Shown here one piece after another: positions 8,347 through 17,259 of a DNA stretch of 38,351 bases. Under the pieces are notes generated by a model. That model saw only the letters and a program-made list of their open reading frames with translations. It had not been told where the DNA came from and ran no database searches. The stretch covers positions 1-38,351 of the IMG/VR virus record IMGVR_UViG_3300031759_000072. One strand, written 5' to 3'. Source of the DNA: a virus. Numbering within the stretch: the first letter of the stretch is position 1; every line of letters begins with the position of its first letter. The position numbers and the translations under genes are program-made.

Positions 8347-9323
8347 TGACTACACCATTAGATATTATTAGCAGAGCCTTAAAAGACATTGGTGCTTTAG
8401 AAGCTGGGGAAAATCCAACTGCTGATGCGGCACAAGATGCTTTCAATATGTTGTTAAACATGCTTGACCAATGGTCAAATGAAGAAATGATGGTGTATTA
8501 TCAATCCGAAATTATTTGGACGCTTACATCAGGACAAACTCAATACACTATTGGACCAAATGGCGAAATTGGAGCTGTTTTCACGGGTTCTATATCGGGA
8601 ACAACCTTAACTGTCACTTCGATCACTTCAGGAGCTATAAACCTGAATCAAACAATATCTGGTACAGGAATAACTAACGGCACAAAAATTGTTGCTTTTG
8701 GTAGTGGAGCTGGAGGCAACATTAACGAAGCGGGTACATATCAATTAAATGTAAATTATCCAACAGGCGTATCTTCAACAACAATCAACGCTTTTTATCC
8801 ACGTCCTTTATCAATCAACTCAGGGTTTGTACGTATAGCTACCAATAGCAACGGTTATCCGATAGTTAATGGCGGTTTAGATTATCCGTTGACAGTTTTA
8901 GACTATGACAGCTATCAGTTAATCGGTCTTAAAACGTTAAATGGACCATGGCCCAAAGCATTCTATTATCAGCCAACAGAAATTCTAGGTAACATTTTCG
9001 TATGGCCTAATCCAGCACAAGGAGAAATGCACCTTTTTGCTGACACGCTGTTTTCTCAATATACGAATTTGACCGATCAAATTACATTACCACAGGGCTA
9101 TAACATGGCTCTTGAATGGTGTTTGGCTGAATATTTAATGCCGTCCTATGGTAAGTCTTCAGCAACACAAATACAAATGGTTCAGCAGTTTGCCGCAAAA
9201 GGCAAATCAACTGTTAAGCGAACAAACATGAAACCACCAAAAGTTTCAAGATATGATGAAGTCATTACAACTTCACGTTCAAAAGATGCTGGATGGATTT
9301 TGTCGGGTGGATTCTTTAGATAA
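8346..9323 (+). CDS. Head-completion / packaged DNA stabilisation protein, P22 gp4-like, with inserted beta domain
   Basis: The 325-residue product starts at the ATG overlapping the tailspike stop (TAATG). The N-terminal helix set (PLDIISRALKDIGALEAGENPTADAAQDAFNMLLNMLDQW) is the P22 tail-accessory gp4 signature; gp4 forms the ring below the portal that closes the filled head. The family motif TSGQTQYTIG-PNGE is interrupted near residue 77 by about 70 residues (GSISGTTLTVTSITSG and QTISGTGITNGTKI), and the gp4 fold resumes at YPRPLSINSGFVR. P22 gp4 is about 166 residues; the insertion and a longer C-terminal half explain the extra length. Confidence 0.82.
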   Translation: MTTPLDIISRALKDIGALEAGENPTADAAQDAFNMLLNMLDQWSNEEMMVYYQSEIIWTLTSGQTQYTIGPNGEIGAVFTGSISGTTLTVTSITSGAINLNQTISGTGITNGTKIVAFGSGAGGNINEAGTYQLNVNYPTGVSSTTINAFYPRPLSINSGFVRIATNSNGYPIVNGGLDYPLTVLDYDSYQLIGLKTLNGPWPKAFYYQPTEILGNIFVWPNPAQGEMHLFADTLFSQYTNLTDQITLPQGYNMALEWCLAEYLMPSYGKSSATQIQMVQQFAAKGKSTVKRTNMKPPKVSRYDEVITTSRSKDAGWILSGGFFR

Positions 9324-9332
9324 GGATGTGTT

Positions 9333-10796
9333 ATGCCTGATTTTGGTTTTGTTGGTCCATCTTATGAAGCGCCTAGTATTTACCAGGACGCTCAAGAATG
9401 TATCAACTTTTATCCTGAGATTGACCCGCTTAAACAACCTGGAATAAGAGGGGTTGTTGCGCTTTATCCAACGCCTGGTTTAACAAAAATTATTCAGCCT
9501 GAAGTTGGTCCAGTACGTGCTATGCGTAATTTGTCTGGTAATGCCATATTATTAGTTGTTATAAATTCATCGGTTTATAGCGTAACAACAAATTATGTAT
9601 ACACGAAAGTTGGTTCACTTAGCACGTCAATAGGTTTTGTATCTATTTCAGACAATATTACAACCAATAACGGATTGACTGCTTATATTGTTGACGGTGC
9701 TAATCGTTACACATGGGTTGCAAATAGTAATACTTTTTTAACTTTGCCAGTTACCGATGGACCATGGGTAGGTGCTTCTATTGTAGACGTTTGCGACAAT
9801 TACAACGTTTATAACAACGTAGGCACTCGAAATTGGGCTTGCACAGACCTTGGCTCAAGTTTGTCTACAAACGCTTATTATGGAACAAAAGATGCCGCAC
9901 CAGACCCTATTGTTACTCTTATAGCAAATCACAGGCAAATTTATCTATTAGGTCAACAAACAACTGAAGTTTGGGTTGATGTTGGAAACGTTATAACGGG
10001 TATCATTTCATTTCCATTTCAGCGTATTCAGGGAACAATGATGCAACACGGTTGTGCGGCTATTGGTTCTGTTGCTCAATTTTCTGAAATGTTTATGTTT
10101 GTATCTAAAGACAGTAGAGGTCAAGGAATTATTGGTGTTATACAAGGATATGCTTTTACAAGAATATCTACACACGCTGTTGAACAAACATTGTTAAATC
10201 AAACAATATCTGATGCGGTTGCTTATACATATCAGCTTGAAGGTCACGAATTTTATGTTGTTACATTTCCATCTATCAATATAACTTGGGTTTATGATCT
10301 TGCTAGTCAAATGTGGCACAAATGGTTATCTTGGGATGGCATACAATTTAATCGTCATCGGTCAAATTGTGGTGCGTTTTTCAATAATTCGTATTTAGTA
10401 GGTGATTATGCAAACGGAATGATTTATTCTGTTGACAACAATAATTACACAGAAAACGGTTCAACTATTCGCAGAATTAGACGTGCTCCTCACATTACAA
10501 GCGATTTACAAAGACAATATTTTTCTGAACTTCAAATTCAATTTCAGCCTGGTGTTGGACTTGAAACAGGACAAGGGCAAAACCCTCAAGCTATGTTGCG
10601 TTGGAGTAATGATGGCGGGTCAACATATTCAAATGAACATTGGGTAAGTATTGGTGCTGTTGGTAAATACAAAAATCGTGCTATATGGAGACGATTAGGT
10701 TGGGCAAGAGATAGAATTTTTGAAGTTGCGATAACAGACCCTGTTAAGGCAGTTATTGTTTCAGCAAATTTAAAAGCTGAAGTTGGAGAAAATTGA
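9333..10796 (+). CDS. Packaged DNA stabilisation protein, P22 gp10-like
   Basis: A 487-residue protein behind AAGGA at 9323-9327. The start MPDFGFVGPSYEAPSIYQDA followed by ECINFYPEID is characteristic of P22 gp10, the tail hub that sits beneath gp4 and receives the spikes; P22 gp10 is 472 residues. The remainder is beta-rich, with propeller-like repeats and strongly conserved aromatic strands (WVYDLASQMWHKW, ending in AMLRWSNDGGSTYSNEHW). It overlaps the next gene by TGATG. Its place directly after gp4-like matches the assembly order in P22. Confidence 0.85.
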   Translation: MPDFGFVGPSYEAPSIYQDAQECINFYPEIDPLKQPGIRGVVALYPTPGLTKIIQPEVGPVRAMRNLSGNAILLVVINSSVYSVTTNYVYTKVGSLSTSIGFVSISDNITTNNGLTAYIVDGANRYTWVANSNTFLTLPVTDGPWVGASIVDVCDNYNVYNNVGTRNWACTDLGSSLSTNAYYGTKDAAPDPIVTLIANHRQIYLLGQQTTEVWVDVGNVITGIISFPFQRIQGTMMQHGCAAIGSVAQFSEMFMFVSKDSRGQGIIGVIQGYAFTRISTHAVEQTLLNQTISDAVAYTYQLEGHEFYVVTFPSINITWVYDLASQMWHKWLSWDGIQFNRHRSNCGAFFNNSYLVGDYANGMIYSVDNNNYTENGSTIRRIRRAPHITSDLQRQYFSELQIQFQPGVGLETGQGQNPQAMLRWSNDGGSTYSNEHWVSIGAVGKYKNRAIWRRLGWARDRIFEVAITDPVKAVIVSANLKAEVGEN

Positions 10797-11002
10797 TGGC
10801 AACACAATTAAATTCCAACATCAATATTCCGCAAGGTCAATTTCTTGATCAAACAACTGGCAGACCTTCTTTACCATGGTTGTTATGGTTACAAAATCCT
10901 AATTTTATTCAAACCACAACTGGTCAGCAAACGATAAATGGAAATGAATATATAAATGGTACTTTAAACGCAATAGGTGGCATCTCAGGAGGTGTATTTT
11001 GA
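10796..11002 (+). CDS. Hypothetical small virion protein, 68 aa
   Basis: The start chosen is the ATG that overlaps the gp10 stop (TGATG); the in-frame TTG three bases earlier is less likely. Residues include IPQGQFLDQTTGRPSLPWLLWLQNPNF, a phrase common in small phage tail-module proteins where a Trp-rich helix follows a turn. It sits where P22 has its tail needle, but it is far too short for gp26. The next gene overlaps it by TGATG. Confidence 0.55.
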   Translation: MATQLNSNINIPQGQFLDQTTGRPSLPWLLWLQNPNFIQTTTGQQTINGNEYINGTLNAIGGISGGVF

Positions 11003-11508
11003 TGGAGCTTGTACTTACCCCCAGCTCTGAACTATCTTTTGATTGCGATGATTCTAAGCATCAATATGAAATTTTGGAACAATTAGCCAAAATCCCAAAT
11101 CGTCAAGAGATTGAGCAACTACAAACAGAAATTGCAAAAATGGAACAGCCAGTATTTGATACTGAGCATTATTTCAGCGGTGGTATGTATTGCCGAAAAT
11201 TGCCAAGAAAAGCGGGGACGTTGATTGTTGGAAAAGTACACAAAAAAGAACATTTTTTCATGTGTGCTAAAGGAGAGATTATTGCCTGGACAGAAAAAGG
11301 GATGCGCAAACTGAGTGCGGGAGATATAATTGAATGCAAAACAGGCACAAAACGTGTTACTTTAGCATTAACAGATGCCATTGGAATTACGGTACATATT
11401 ACTGATAAAACCAATATTGACGAAATTGAAGTTGACCTGGTTGAGCCTGATGAATTGTCTATGTATGCTCCAGGGAATGTATTAAAAACAAAAGTCTTAG
11501 GGAGTTGA
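11002..11508 (+). CDS. Cupin-like phage protein
   Basis: The 168-residue product has a helical N-terminal part (about 20-50) and then a small beta barrel beginning HYFSGGMYCRKLPRKAG. The run GKVHKKEHFFMCAKGEIIAW followed by GMRKLSAGDIIECKTGTKRV matches the two cupin motifs: a His-x3-His pair, then the GEI turn and a closing SAGD-I strand. Members of this family are frequent in phage tail regions, with unknown role. Metal binding through the two His residues is possible. It overlaps both neighbours closely, so it is translated with the tail proteins. Confidence 0.7.
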   Translation: MELVLTPSSELSFDCDDSKHQYEILEQLAKIPNRQEIEQLQTEIAKMEQPVFDTEHYFSGGMYCRKLPRKAGTLIVGKVHKKEHFFMCAKGEIIAWTEKGMRKLSAGDIIECKTGTKRVTLALTDAIGITVHITDKTNIDEIEVDLVEPDELSMYAPGNVLKTKVLGS

Positions 11509-11509
11509 T

Positions 11510-12229
11510 ATGTCATTTATAACTGCGGCGGCAATCGTTGGGGGAACATCGCTAGTTGGAGGATATCTAGCTAGTCAAGCATCAAAAAGTGCGGCTAATA
11601 CAGTTGCTAATGCTACGACCCAAGGTCAACAGCAAATGCAAGCTAATTTGCAAGCATTGTCTCCAAATTACACGTCGTATCTTCAAACAGGCGAAACTGG
11701 ACTTGCTAATTTGAATGCGGCTATGCCGTCTTTAACACAAGCGCCTACGCCATACAAACCTTTTACAGCACAAGATTTGAATGCTAATTTAGCACCAAAT
11801 TATCAGTTTATGTTACAACAAGGTCTTGGGGCGCAATCTCAAGCAATGAACGTAGGTGGAGGCGGTTCTAACATAAACACAGCCAACACAAAATTTGCTG
11901 AAGATTACGCTAGTAACGCATATCAAAATGCGTTAAACAACTACATGACACAGCAACAACAAGGGTTTAATCAACAACAAACGTCTCAATCCAACATATT
12001 CAATAGACTTGCTTCTGTTGCTCAGATTGGTCAAAATGCCGTTAGCGGTCTTAGCAATTTGGCTACTGGTACAGCGACCAACGTTGCACAACTGGGTGTT
12101 GGAGGCGCACAAGCTACTGCGGCTGGTATTACAGGCTCTGCAAATGCAATTTCAAGCGGCATTCAAGGTGCTGGACAGGCTTACTCTAATGCTGTTACGT
12201 TACCCGCTATTTTGAACGCAATAGGATAA
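11510..12229 (+). CDS. DNA-ejection type virion protein (239 aa)
   Basis: Starts one base after the previous stop behind GGGAG at 11500-11504. The N-terminal 25 residues (ITAAAIVGGTSLVGGYLASQASK) form an Ala/Gly-rich membrane-active helix, followed by long Gln/Asn/Ala-rich helices and a Gly/Ala-rich end. This composition is typical of podovirus ejection proteins (P22 gp7/gp20/gp16 type), which leave the head and form a conduit across the envelope. No close family can be named; the role is from composition and its place as the first of three such genes. Confidence 0.6.
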   Translation: MSFITAAAIVGGTSLVGGYLASQASKSAANTVANATTQGQQQMQANLQALSPNYTSYLQTGETGLANLNAAMPSLTQAPTPYKPFTAQDLNANLAPNYQFMLQQGLGAQSQAMNVGGGGSNINTANTKFAEDYASNAYQNALNNYMTQQQQGFNQQQTSQSNIFNRLASVAQIGQNAVSGLSNLATGTATNVAQLGVGGAQATAAGITGSANAISSGIQGAGQAYSNAVTLPAILNAIG

Positions 12230-12232
12230 ATT

Positions 12233-13750
12233 ATGGCATCTTTTAATTTTGATACTTCAGCGATACAAGCCAAACCACCACAAGTTGAGCAAATGAAACT
12301 CAGCGATATGCTGAACATGGCTTCAAAAGGGTATGAGCTAAAGAAAATGAAAGAGCTGTATCCAGCTATGATTGAAAAAGCCAAAGCTGAATCTGAATCG
12401 GCTCAATCAGGCGCTGTTATGAAAGATATTGAAGCATCACAAGCATCAATTCGCAACAAAGAGCAAATGAAGCTCAATGCGTTTATGCAAGACCCGAAAA
12501 ACTACATGGACGAAAATGGCGACATTGATTTGACAAAAGCTAACAAGGCTATACCAATTATTGCGCCAATGACAGGAACAGATCATTTAAGTAAGTTGTC
12601 TACACTTGCTCAAAACAATACTCTTGCGAAAGACGCTAAACTTAAATTTAGTCAAAATGAAAGAGAAATTGTTGCGTCTACATATGGCGCATTGGGGCGT
12701 GCTAACGTAACAGACCCAAAAGAATATGCTAGTGCTTTAGACAATTTAGTTAAAGCATTTCCTGATAGTCCTTCAATGAAACAATACGCTGATGCGGCTA
12801 AAGGCAATTTAATGATGGTTGGAGATCATTCAAAATTACCAGCTGTTGCTATTGGAACGGCTAATCAGTTGCTTACTTTGCCACAACAACAAACAGCATT
12901 TACGCCCACAACAAACGTTGCTACTGTTGGCGGTCAACAAGTACCCGTTACAACTACACCGTCTGCTACTGGGGGCGCACCTCAAGTCAACGTTGGTCAA
13001 TTTGGAGGTACAACGCCTCAAACGCAACCACCAGCTGGTGCGCCTGGTATGCCTAAAATTGTTAACGAAGACCCAACTCTTACATATACTGGACCAGCAC
13101 AACCTTTACAACTCAATCCAGTTCAAGAAGGGTTATTCAAGGCTGGTCAAGAAAACTTTAACAAGTTACCCGCACTTCAACAACAAGCTCAAGAAGCCAA
13201 AGAATACGTACGGGGCGCAACAAACGCTGTTGAAGCGGCAAAAGGTAGTACGCTTGCTCAGAAATTGCAAGCTGGTGGCAAATACGTTTTTGAAAACCCT
13301 GAATTAGACCGATTGACTAAAAACTTGGCTGGTGTGCTTGTTTCTAACGCAAACACAATGGGCTTGAATCGTTCTGATGCGTCTTTTGCCGATGCTGAAA
13401 AACTTAGCGGTAGCGCAAAAATATCTAATGAAGCGCTTAAAGACATATTGCAAAGGGCGGATGCTCAAGCAAGTGCGGCTGATAAATATGCTACTGCCGT
13501 TAAAAATTACCGTGAAAAACGTGGCGAAATCAACGCAAGTATTCACGAAGGAAGATTTAAGTCAGCATGGTCTAATGCTTATGACTCAAAAATATTCCAA
13601 ATGGATAACATTGCAAACTCTAATTTGCCTGACGCAGAAAAAACAGCACGTATTCAAGATTTGACAAAAAATATGTCGCCAAGCGCATACACAAAATTTG
13701 TAAATGATGCTAAAACAATTCATCGTCTTGAGCAAGGAAAATACCAATGA
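12233..13750 (+). CDS. Putative internal virion / ejection protein (505 aa)
   Basis: A mainly alpha-helical protein with a charged N-terminal half, a Pro/Gln/Thr-rich linker at about 220-300 (for example TTPQTQPPAGAPGMP) and a helical C-terminal half. It has no Cys, transmembrane segment or enzymatic motif. It overlaps the following M15-containing gene by ATGA, in the position of the second of three ejection proteins in P22-like phages. Function inferred from order and composition. Confidence 0.55.
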   Translation: MASFNFDTSAIQAKPPQVEQMKLSDMLNMASKGYELKKMKELYPAMIEKAKAESESAQSGAVMKDIEASQASIRNKEQMKLNAFMQDPKNYMDENGDIDLTKANKAIPIIAPMTGTDHLSKLSTLAQNNTLAKDAKLKFSQNEREIVASTYGALGRANVTDPKEYASALDNLVKAFPDSPSMKQYADAAKGNLMMVGDHSKLPAVAIGTANQLLTLPQQQTAFTPTTNVATVGGQQVPVTTTPSATGGAPQVNVGQFGGTTPQTQPPAGAPGMPKIVNEDPTLTYTGPAQPLQLNPVQEGLFKAGQENFNKLPALQQQAQEAKEYVRGATNAVEAAKGSTLAQKLQAGGKYVFENPELDRLTKNLAGVLVSNANTMGLNRSDASFADAEKLSGSAKISNEALKDILQRADAQASAADKYATAVKNYREKRGEINASIHEGRFKSAWSNAYDSKIFQMDNIANSNLPDAEKTARIQDLTKNMSPSAYTKFVNDAKTIHRLEQGKYQ

Positions 13751-16134
13751 CAGACGTAGCTGATGATGTAGACGTACCTGGTCTCAAGTATTTGAAGCCT
13801 GTCGCACCTACTGCGTCAGCTACAACTGCTCCAGCTACTGAAGCGCTTCCAATCAATCCTGATTTACAAGATCGTATTTCAAGGCTTAATGATGAATGGA
13901 AATCTCGCAAAGACCTTAATCCTAAAGGTTTGGATTTGCCAATCACAAGCAAATCACGCACATACGATCAAGAAAAAAAATTATATGATGCTTGGATTGC
14001 CAGTGGTAAAAAAGGTAATTTAGTCGCATTTCCTGGTACTAGCAAACACGAAAGCGGAGATGCTTTTGATTTGTTGCCAACTGTGCCCAACGAATTGTTA
14101 GACAAATACGATTTGCACAGACCGTTTGGCGCAAAAGACCCCGTACATGTTGAATTAAAACCTGGTACTGTCATGGCTCAAACTGATGACATAGATGTGC
14201 CTGGGTTTAAATATTTAACGCCACCTGGCACGGTTACGACACAAAAAACAGCCAAAACAACACCGTCAATTACTTTGCCAACAACGCAAGAATTGAAAAC
14301 CACGGCTAAACAAACTATTGCTAACCCTGAATGGTGGGCTAAAGACATTGCGGCAAAAGCGGACGTTGCTTATGGCGGTCTATTGGGCGCTGGACAATTT
14401 GTTGCTACACCGTTTGCTAAAGCGGCAGATTATTTGACTAATTCTACGGCTGGTACAGACGTATTGAATCGTGTAGCGGATTTTGCTAGTCATCCTGTTG
14501 GTAAAGCAATGGGCATCACTAATGACCCTGTATATCAAAAAGAAGTTGCTACAAAAATATTGGGTACGATTGCTCAATATGCTGACAAACCAATCTCATA
14601 TATAGCTGAACAAACAGGATTGCCTAAAGATGAAGTGTCTTGGTACGCACAAGCGGCTGGTATCAAATTAGCACCAGTTGTCGGTAAAGCTGTTGCTGAA
14701 GGCGCTGGTAAAGTAAAAACTGCCGCTATTGAGGGCGCTGAAACTGTTGGCAAAGCTAAAGAACAAGTACAACAACAGTTTCAAACCCTAAAAGAAGCGA
14801 TGAAGCCTGAAGCAAATCCAAATTTGCGTAGTATTGGTGCGGCTGAAGCTGATAAGGTTTCTGTGCGTAAAGCTAATACTCAAGATTTGTGGGAACCAAT
14901 AGACCTTGAAAGAAGTCAGTTGACCAGAGATTTTGGCGATGTAAATTGGGCAAGGGAACACGCAAAAGACCCTGTTGCTGGAAAATTGTTTCGTGATTTG
15001 TACGCAGATCAAAACGCTAAAGTTGCTACCAATTTCCAAAAAGCTATTAACAATACGGGCGCTGAATTAACAGGCGTTGAGCGTGCTGAACTTGGTCAAA
15101 AAATAAATAATGTTGTTGACACATACAAAAAAGATCGTTATCAAAAAGTCAGCGATGCGTATGATGCGGCAGATAAAGCTGGTGAAACACTTGAACAAGT
15201 TTCATATCAACCTTTGCTTGATTACATCAACAATAAACGACCAACAGTAAAAAAACAAAATCCTATTCTCAGTACGATTGAAGAAGAATTAGCTCACAAT
15301 GACCCAATTCAAATAAGAGAAGTACTAGACAAAGAAGGAAAAAAAGTACAACAAGAATATCAGAATGGCACAATCAATTTGCGTCAATTTGAGGATATTC
15401 GTAAATTAATTGCTGAAGAAACAGAACAAGGCACATCTAACGGTTTTCATGGCAATCAGTTGCGTAAAACCATAGATCAGTTGACAGCCAACAAAGGCGG
15501 TGAACTTTACAAAACAGCACGTAAACTTAATACAGATTACATGACTGAATTTGAAGATACGCCTACTGTTAAAAACATTACAGCACTTAAAAAAGGCACG
15601 GTCGATAGGGTTGTTCCATTAGAGCAATTGCCCGAAAAATTGTTACTCAGTGCTACAAAAGATCAAGTACAACAAGTATTTAACACTTTAGCTAAAGCTG
15701 GACCAGAAGGTCAGCAAATGATAAATGAGCTAAAAGGCGTTTTGGGCGAACATTTGCGTGATCAAACTTTCCAAGGTGTCAACAGAGACGTACATGGAAA
15801 TTACGTTCCATCTGCGCCTAAACTTAAGGCGGCATTAGAAAAACTAGATAAAAGTGGAAAGCTGGATTTAGTATTTGGTAAAAAAGATGCTGAACGTTTT
15901 AGGACGCTTAATGAAGTTGTACAGGATATTCGTACAGTACCTGAAGGTTCAGTCAATTATTCTGGTACTGCGGCTAATCTTAAAACATTGTTGGCTGATA
16001 TAGCGGGTTCATATGCTTTAACAGGCGTACCAGCTCCTTTAGTTATGGGCGCTAAATATACAGCGAATCAAGTCAAAACCCTTAGAGATGTTAATAGGGT
16101 CAAAGACTTTATTGATTTTGGAAAAACAAAATAA
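13747..16134 (+). CDS. Ejection protein with N-terminal M15 peptidase domain (795 aa)
   Basis: Residues about 37-140 form an M15-type D-Ala-D-Ala/L-Ala-D-Glu peptidase domain: the zinc motif PGTSKHESGDAFD provides H101 and D108, and DPVHVE provides H134. The domain is flanked by two near copies of one short motif, DDVDVPGLKYL (6-16) and DDIDVPGFKYL (147-157). The remaining 630 residues are long helices with a hydrophobic Ala/Gly-rich stretch around 200-330, typical for the large ejection protein. Cutting peptidoglycan during genome entry is the likely role; P22-type and T7-type phages use other lytic domains for this. It ends by overlapping the next gene at TAATG. Confidence 0.75.
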   Translation: MTDVADDVDVPGLKYLKPVAPTASATTAPATEALPINPDLQDRISRLNDEWKSRKDLNPKGLDLPITSKSRTYDQEKKLYDAWIASGKKGNLVAFPGTSKHESGDAFDLLPTVPNELLDKYDLHRPFGAKDPVHVELKPGTVMAQTDDIDVPGFKYLTPPGTVTTQKTAKTTPSITLPTTQELKTTAKQTIANPEWWAKDIAAKADVAYGGLLGAGQFVATPFAKAADYLTNSTAGTDVLNRVADFASHPVGKAMGITNDPVYQKEVATKILGTIAQYADKPISYIAEQTGLPKDEVSWYAQAAGIKLAPVVGKAVAEGAGKVKTAAIEGAETVGKAKEQVQQQFQTLKEAMKPEANPNLRSIGAAEADKVSVRKANTQDLWEPIDLERSQLTRDFGDVNWAREHAKDPVAGKLFRDLYADQNAKVATNFQKAINNTGAELTGVERAELGQKINNVVDTYKKDRYQKVSDAYDAADKAGETLEQVSYQPLLDYINNKRPTVKKQNPILSTIEEELAHNDPIQIREVLDKEGKKVQQEYQNGTINLRQFEDIRKLIAEETEQGTSNGFHGNQLRKTIDQLTANKGGELYKTARKLNTDYMTEFEDTPTVKNITALKKGTVDRVVPLEQLPEKLLLSATKDQVQQVFNTLAKAGPEGQQMINELKGVLGEHLRDQTFQGVNRDVHGNYVPSAPKLKAALEKLDKSGKLDLVFGKKDAERFRTLNEVVQDIRTVPEGSVNYSGTAANLKTLLADIAGSYALTGVPAPLVMGAKYTANQVKTLRDVNRVKDFIDFGKTK

Positions 16135-16367
16135 TGGAATGGCAACAACTTATCAACATTGGTGCTTCAACATTGCTAATGGCTCTTGGCTGGTGGTGTC
16201 GTCAAATTTGGGATTCAGTACAGGCTCTCAAAAAAGACGTTCAAAAAATTGAAGTTGATTTGCCAACACATTACGTTAGAAAAATCGACATTGAACAAAG
16301 ATTTGATCGTTTGGAAAACATCTTAGACAAAATATTTGACAAACTAGACAACAAAGCTGACAAATGA
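16134..16367 (+). CDS. Small membrane-anchored coiled-coil protein (77 aa)
   Basis: The N-terminal stretch (LINIGASTLLMALGWWCRQIW) is a membrane helix; the rest is a charged helix with VDLPTHYVRKIDIEQRFDRL and LDKIFDKLDNKADK. This arrangement is common to small proteins at the head of phage lysis cassettes. It starts at the ATG overlapping the previous stop (TAATG). A holin accessory or spanin-like role is possible but not shown by sequence. Confidence 0.65.
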   Translation: MEWQQLINIGASTLLMALGWWCRQIWDSVQALKKDVQKIEVDLPTHYVRKIDIEQRFDRLENILDKIFDKLDNKADK

Positions 16368-16376
16368 GGTGTTTGA

Positions 16377-17093
16377 ATTGACCCGTTTACGCTTATTGCC
16401 GCCGCAAGCACGGCTCTCAAACTTGTTAAACAGGGTTGCGAAATGTTCCGTGAGGGTCAAGCGTATGTCAAGGACGTTGTCAAGACGGCTAAAGAAGTAC
16501 AAGCAATTGGTAATGAAGTTTTGGGGTTTTGGGGCGAACTAAAAGCTATTTTCGGTTTTAAACCAAAAATAAATGAAAAAATTGCAGAAAAACCGCAAAA
16601 AACAGATTTAAAACAGTCTAAACGCAAACAAGAATTTGATGCTAATGCTGTTTATTCACAAATTGGAAAGAACATAACGGATTTTTTTAAAGCATACAAC
16701 GCATTGAAAGATCATATTGCAGAGGAGGAAGAAAAGTCCAAAACTGTGTATGACCCAACAGGAGATCAAACTGAAAAAGCTGTTCAACGTGTGTTAGCGC
16801 TAAGTCAAATGGAAACGATGCAAATAGAACTAAGGGAATATATGGTGTATCACGTTCCACCAGAACTCAAAGATTTGTACACTCGCATCAATCAGATGAT
16901 TGGTACTATTCAAAACGAACAGGCGTTGGCTAGACAAGCTCAATTCAAAAAACGGAGACAAATTGAAGCTGAACAACGAGAGTTTGCTGACAAAATTTGG
17001 TTTAGAACAGCATCAACTATTGCGGTAATTTTTGTTTCAATTTACATTATGAGCTTTATGTGGGCACTAAAACTAATGACTGGGGATATGTAA
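16377..17093 (+). CDS. Lysis-region membrane protein, probable ATT start (238 aa)
   Basis: The first in-frame ATG is at 16443, but the frame stays open to a stop at 16374-16376, and its first 22 codons read (I)DPFTLIAAASTALKLVKQGC. Many phage proteins of this kind start MDPFTL, which points to the ATT at 16377 as start codon. A strong GAGGTG ribosome site at 16366-16371, five bases before it, supports this. The protein has a hydrophobic N-terminal helix, a basic coiled-coil middle, and a C-terminal transmembrane helix near residues 207-230. It stands between a membrane protein and the holin. Exact role unknown. If ATT is not used, the product would begin at 16443 with 216 residues. Confidence 0.7.
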   Translation: MDPFTLIAAASTALKLVKQGCEMFREGQAYVKDVVKTAKEVQAIGNEVLGFWGELKAIFGFKPKINEKIAEKPQKTDLKQSKRKQEFDANAVYSQIGKNITDFFKAYNALKDHIAEEEEKSKTVYDPTGDQTEKAVQRVLALSQMETMQIELREYMVYHVPPELKDLYTRINQMIGTIQNEQALARQAQFKKRRQIEAEQREFADKIWFRTASTIAVIFVSIYIMSFMWALKLMTGDM

Positions 17094-17257
17094 TTGTTAT
17101 TATTTGTTTAGCATTTTTGTTTGTGTTGATATTGCCTGTAATCGGTTTTATGTACATGGACATTAGACAAGAACGAATAATGATTGCGTATGATTTGAAA
17201 AGAATTGAAAAACTAAAAAAAGAGCTAGAAAAGCAAAAGGAAACAACAAAGGAGTAA
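17060..17257 (+). CDS. Small membrane protein with charged helical tail (65 aa)
   Basis: The frame overlaps the end of the previous gene. GTG at 17060 is the first standard start; an ATT at 17093, overlapping the upstream stop and preceded by GGGGA at 17082-17086, is an alternative. The product has a membrane helix (VIVIICLAFLFVLILPVIGF) followed by a basic-acidic coiled coil (DLKRIEKLKKELEKQKE). That topology resembles a small inner-membrane spanin or a holin partner, but it is short for a spanin, so no name is given. An AAAGGAG site for the holin gene lies at its 3' end. Confidence 0.55.
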   Translation: MGTKTNDWGYVIVIICLAFLFVLILPVIGFMYMDIRQERIMIAYDLKRIEKLKKELEKQKETTKE

Positions 17258-17259
17258 TT

